Below the pieces are notes generated by a model, which saw only the letters and a list, made by a program, of their open reading frames with translations, searched no databases and was not told the DNA's origin. Shown in pieces: positions 7,785 through 9,275 of a DNA stretch of 9,275 nt. The translations under genes were made by a program, and so were the position numbers. This DNA comes from Rickettsiales bacterium (GTDB taxonomy: Bacteria > Pseudomonadota > Alphaproteobacteria > Rickettsiales > UBA1997). The stretch's first letter is position 1. The number at the start of each line of letters is the position of its first letter. The stretch is taken from positions 1 through 9,275 of the forward strand of contig CANNMN010000039.1 in NCBI GenBank assembly GCA_947505885.1. Direction: 5' to 3'.

Positions 7785-7913
7785 CTTTTCTTCATCTCAA
7801 GTTTGCTATTCCAGAGACCATGCTTCACGGATATTCATTGGAACCCTCGACTGAATTCTTCAGCGTAAAAACTTAAGAAATGTGTCCGGTTACAAAATAA
7901 AAAAATCTCAAAA

Positions 7914-8291
7914 ATGCTAAAAATATTCTTAACTCTTTTTCTTTTTTCTCTTCATTCCTTTGCGCTTTCTCCCGAAGAAAAACTAAAAAATGAAACTCAA
8001 GAACAGCGAGCAATGGCAATGTTTTTGGAGGTGCGCTGCTTAATTTGTAACGGACAAGTAATCGAAAATTCTGACACTGAATTTTCTTTCGAGATGCGTA
8101 AAAATATTCGTCAAAAAATCTTATCTGGGAAAAGTGACGAGGAAATCAGAGCAGAATTAGTGCAAGAATTTGGTGAAAATATTCTGACAAAACCGAGCAA
8201 CAGAAATAAGCTTCTTCTTTGGCTTTTGCCTGCTTTGTTCGCGCTGGCGGTCATTTTTTATTTTGTCATTCACAAGCGCCTGGTTCGATAA
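7914..8291 (+). CDS. ccmH: Cytochrome c-type biogenesis protein CcmH (CycL type)
   Basis: CcmH is a periplasm-facing, membrane-anchored thiol protein of System I cytochrome c maturation. It helps reduce the apocytochrome CXXCH cysteines and present them to the haem ligation complex. The 125 residues show a signal peptide (about 1-17, ending HSFA), the redox motif VRCLICNGQ with C42 and C45, and the typical helical stretch MRKNIRQKILSGKSDEEI at 66-83. One C-terminal membrane helix lies at about 101-121, followed by a basic tail. This is the short CcmH form without the TPR part found in E. coli CcmH. The other ccm genes are not in the window. The 129 bp upstream have no obvious gene or terminator. 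Confidence 0.93.
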   Translation: MLKIFLTLFLFSLHSFALSPEEKLKNETQEQRAMAMFLEVRCLICNGQVIENSDTEFSFEMRKNIRQKILSGKSDEEIRAELVQEFGENILTKPSNRNKLLLWLLPALFALAVIFYFVIHKRLVR

Positions 8292-8301
8292 TTTATTTTG
8301 G

Positions 8302-8330
8302 TTGGCACAAATGCTAAAAACTGCTAGAAT
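8302..8330 (+). promoter_or_regulatory. Sigma-70-type promoter, extended -10
   Basis: TTGGCA (8302-8307) and TAGAAT (8325-8330) are separated by exactly 17 bp. Each is a near match to TTGACA and TATAAT. TGC immediately before the -10 box makes an extended -10 element. Initiation would be expected near 8336-8338. It begins 10 bp after the ccmH stop and points into the non-coding region before the ankyrin gene. It is the best promoter-like match I could find by eye in the window. Confidence 0.6.
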
Positions 8331-8336
8331 AAAACA

Positions 8337-8418
8337 AATTCTAGAGGCGGCCTTAGAGCGAATTTAACTTTAAAAATAGCTAAGGACATCCTGAAAAACC
8401 CACCAACCACCTCTAAAA
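8337..8418 (+). ncRNA. Candidate structured RNA or leader, family unknown
   Basis: The predicted transcript from the promoter at 8302-8330 starts with a paired structure. TAGAGGCGG (8342-8350) pairs with CCACCTCTA (8407-8415) at 8 of 9 positions, with two more pairs outside it. Directly stacked on this is a perfect 6 bp stem, CCTTAG (8351-8356) with CTAAGG (8380-8385). An unpaired stretch ACATCCTGAAAAACCCACCA follows from 8386. It does not show the conserved parts of SRP RNA, RNase P RNA, tmRNA or 6S RNA that I know. It could be a small regulatory RNA or the 5' leader of a longer ankyrin transcript. The 3' end is not determined. Confidence 0.3.
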
Positions 8419-8725
8419 ATCACTAAATATTCTTTTAAGAATCTTAAAAAAGATCCGGATAATCTCTTCCGAAAAAGCGAGTTGAGTCGAGTATTCAAAA
8501 AGCTTAATAGCTGTACAAATTCAGTCTTTTTTAAGGAATTTGTGGGTTGCTCAGAGTTTTCTTAAATACTCTTTCTGGTTCGTAAAAAATTAATCTTTGT
8601 GTTTTATTTTTCGATTTGTTTCATTTGGAAGTAGTGGAGCAAAAAAAGTTTTAAGACTGATTGCTGACACGCAAAAACAATAATTAATTCCTTACAGTTT
8701 AACTCAAGTTCGTCATTAGATCTTT

Positions 8726-8850
8726 ATGAAATCTACCTCTAGCTCTTCCGCCTTAAAAAAGACTTAGATTCACTACTAATCAAGGCCATAACAAATCCTC
8801 GGAGGGAAGTTCAGGATGAAGATGGATTAACCCAAACCGTTTCTGAATTA
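8726..8850 (+). pseudogene. Putative 5' part of the ankyrin gene, out of frame at a slippery A-run
   Basis: ATG at 8726 opens MKSTSSSSALKK and then stops at TAG 8765-8767. At its last two codons before ACT-TAG the sequence is A-AAA-AAG (8755-8761) in exactly the phase of a -1 slippery heptamer. A -1 slip there leads without a stop into DLDSLLIKAITNPRREVQDE and the ankyrin repeats. The joined product would have about 149 residues. In the ankyrin frame itself, the open stretch goes back only to 8743 (TAG at 8740-8742) and contains no ATG, GTG or TTG before the TTG at 8851. So the gene is either frameshifted by one base in a six-A run or expressed by slippage. The ATG has no Shine-Dalgarno, which keeps confidence low. 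Confidence 0.4.
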
Positions 8851-9174
8851 TTGAATCAAGGAGCTGATGTTAACGCAAGCGCCTATGATGACTCCACGGT
8901 TTTGATGCTTGCTGCTGAAAATGGCCACACAGAAACCGTTACTGAATTATTGGATCAAGGAGCTGATGTTAACGCAGCAAGAAAATCTGACGGTATCACA
9001 GCTTTAATGTTTGCTGCGCAAAATGGCCACACAGAAGTCGTTGCTGAATTATTGGCTCGAGGAGCTGATATTGAAGCAAGAGAATCTGATGGTGGTACGG
9101 CTTTGATGTTTGCTGCTCAAGAAGGCCACACAGAAACCGTTGCTGAATTATTGGCCCGAGGACCTAATGTGTAA
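8845..9174 (+). repeat. Tandem DNA repeats coding the ankyrin units
   Basis: The block GAATTATTG followed by a variable codon and an AGGAGCTGATGTTAACGCA-like stretch recurs at 8845, 8944 and 9046, with a partial copy at 9145. This gives units of 99, 102 and 99 bp. The first two copies are nearly identical over more than 30 bp, suggesting fairly recent duplication or gene conversion. The extra 3 bp in the second unit is one added codon in the repeat loop. Confidence 0.8.
8851..9174 (+). CDS. Ankyrin-repeat protein, short and probably incomplete
   Basis: The frame encodes about three ankyrin repeats, with the hallmarks GADVNA, TALMFAAQNGHTE and VVAELLARGAD. Repeat periods are 99, 102 and 99 bp. 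Ankyrin repeats form stacked helix-loop-helix units that bind other proteins, and in intracellular bacteria they are common in secreted effectors. No secretion signal or other domain can be seen here. The start at TTG 8851 falls inside a repeat and is only nominal, because coding similarity clearly continues upstream to about 8743. The protein ends abruptly at GPNV, four residues into a fourth repeat, so the 3' end may also be truncated. Codon choice favours GCT, GAA and TTA more than in pntB or kdsD, which hints at a different history. Fold confidence is high. Integrity and function are uncertain. Confidence 0.75.
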   Translation: MNQGADVNASAYDDSTVLMLAAENGHTETVTELLDQGADVNAARKSDGITALMFAAQNGHTEVVAELLARGADIEARESDGGTALMFAAQEGHTETVAELLARGPNV

Positions 9175-9177
9175 GAA

Positions 9178-9271
9178 TTGGTCGCGTTGTTTACATGATT
9201 AATTTGGATTCGCCCTCCATTAACCATGTAAACTTTGTCTCTCATGAAAATTCACAAAAGAACGCGATTAA
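9178..9271. repeat. Large nested inverted repeat after the ankyrin gene
   Basis: An inner hairpin pairs 9189-9203 (GTTTACATGATTAAT) with 9219-9233 (ATTAACCATGTAAAC) at 14 of 15 positions around a 15-base loop. Directly outside it, 9178-9188 (TTGGTCGCGTT) pairs with 9261-9271 (AACGCGATTAA) over 11 positions, including two G-U pairs. The 27 bases between the right arms can form a small stem, TTTGT with ACAAA. Together they make a three-way-junction shape. There is no T-run, so an ordinary terminator is not supported. It starts 4 bp after the ankyrin stop. It could be a structured RNA, a bidirectional end-of-transcript element, or the end of a mobile or repetitive element. Confidence 0.5.
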
Positions 9272-9275
9272 CTCT

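Larger units (their letters stand above)
8292..8725. other. Gene-poor region between ccmH and the ankyrin gene
   Basis: No convincing complete gene is visible in these roughly 430 bp on either strand. It holds the promoter at 8302-8330 and the structured RNA candidate just after it. A start-less open frame of 56 codons runs from 8395 to 8565. Its middle looks protein-like (LKKDPDNLFRKSELSRVFKK), so it may be a gene remnant I do not recognise. A hairpin lies at 8515-8543, with arms ACAAATTC and GAATTTGT pairing perfectly across a 13-base T-rich loop. A second, short one at 8429-8442 is built on ATTCTTTTAAGAAT. The loop T-run is inside the hairpin, so it is not a standard intrinsic terminator. 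The remainder is A/T-rich with poly-A tracts. Confidence 0.5.

Noticed and set aside
7821..7877. Short ATG frame MLHGYSLEPSTEFFSVKT between dapF and ccmH.
   Set aside because: All three forward frames are open in much of this short gap, there is no ribosome-binding site, and I do not recognise the peptide.
8282..8288. GGTTCGA, a tRNA T-loop-like string.
   Set aside because: It codes the last residues of CcmH, and no acceptor stem or anticodon arm can be built around it.
8302..8317. TTGGCAC with a nearby TGCT resembling a sigma-54 -24/-12 promoter.
   Set aside because: The GG-to-GC spacing is 7 bases, not the required 10. The site fits a sigma-70 promoter better.
8845..9174. About 100 bp tandem repeats considered as a CRISPR or satellite array.
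   Set aside because: The units are contiguous, have no spacers and encode canonical ankyrin repeats.
9117..9245. Leftward 42-codon ORF starting MRDKVYMVNGG across the inverted repeat.
   Set aside because: Its C-terminal part is only the antisense of the ankyrin repeats, so it is probably a shadow frame.

Overview
This window looks like chromosomal DNA of an AT-leaning, probably host-associated alphaproteobacterium. Rickettsiales or Holosporales are my best guess, by inference only. The grounds are a scattered set of housekeeping genes in short operons, a lone ccmH, a pntB without pntA beside it, decayed palindromic repeats like those common in such genomes, and an ankyrin-repeat gene beside gene-poor DNA. 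No rRNA or tRNA gene that would settle the taxonomy is visible.

Layout. Positions 1-3789 hold a leftward set transcribed in the order pyrE (pyrimidine synthesis), metF (methyl-folate supply), infA (translation initiation factor IF-1), topA (DNA topoisomerase I, cut by the left window edge). A divergent intergenic region of about 130 bp (3790-3920) separates it from a rightward set: kdsD (arabinose-5-phosphate isomerase, Kdo/LPS route), pntB (transhydrogenase beta subunit) and efp (elongation factor P), packed with gaps of 12 and 6 bp. dapF (diaminopimelate epimerase) and ccmH (cytochrome c maturation) follow on the same strand after gaps of 168 and 129 bp. kdsD and dapF imply that the cell makes both Kdo and DAP-type peptidoglycan or lysine. 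ccmH implies System I cytochrome c maturation.

The accessory part is the right end, 8292-9275. It starts with a good sigma-70-type promoter whose predicted RNA begins with a paired structure and has no convincing coding frame. It continues through about 300 bp that may include a decayed gene. It ends in a short ankyrin-repeat gene and, just after its stop, a large nested inverted repeat. The ankyrin frame has no normal start codon. An ATG-initiated 12-codon frame runs into it exactly at an A-AAA-AAG heptamer, the classic bacterial -1 slippery site. This could be programmed or transcriptional slippage, or simply a broken gene.

Most of the window is ordinary core metabolism, and I see no defence system, CRISPR array or intact mobile element. 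The points worth a second look are the ankyrin frameshift junction, the promoter plus structured RNA candidate at 8302-8418, the inverted repeat at 9178-9271, and the near-total lack of Shine-Dalgarno sequences upstream of the core genes.
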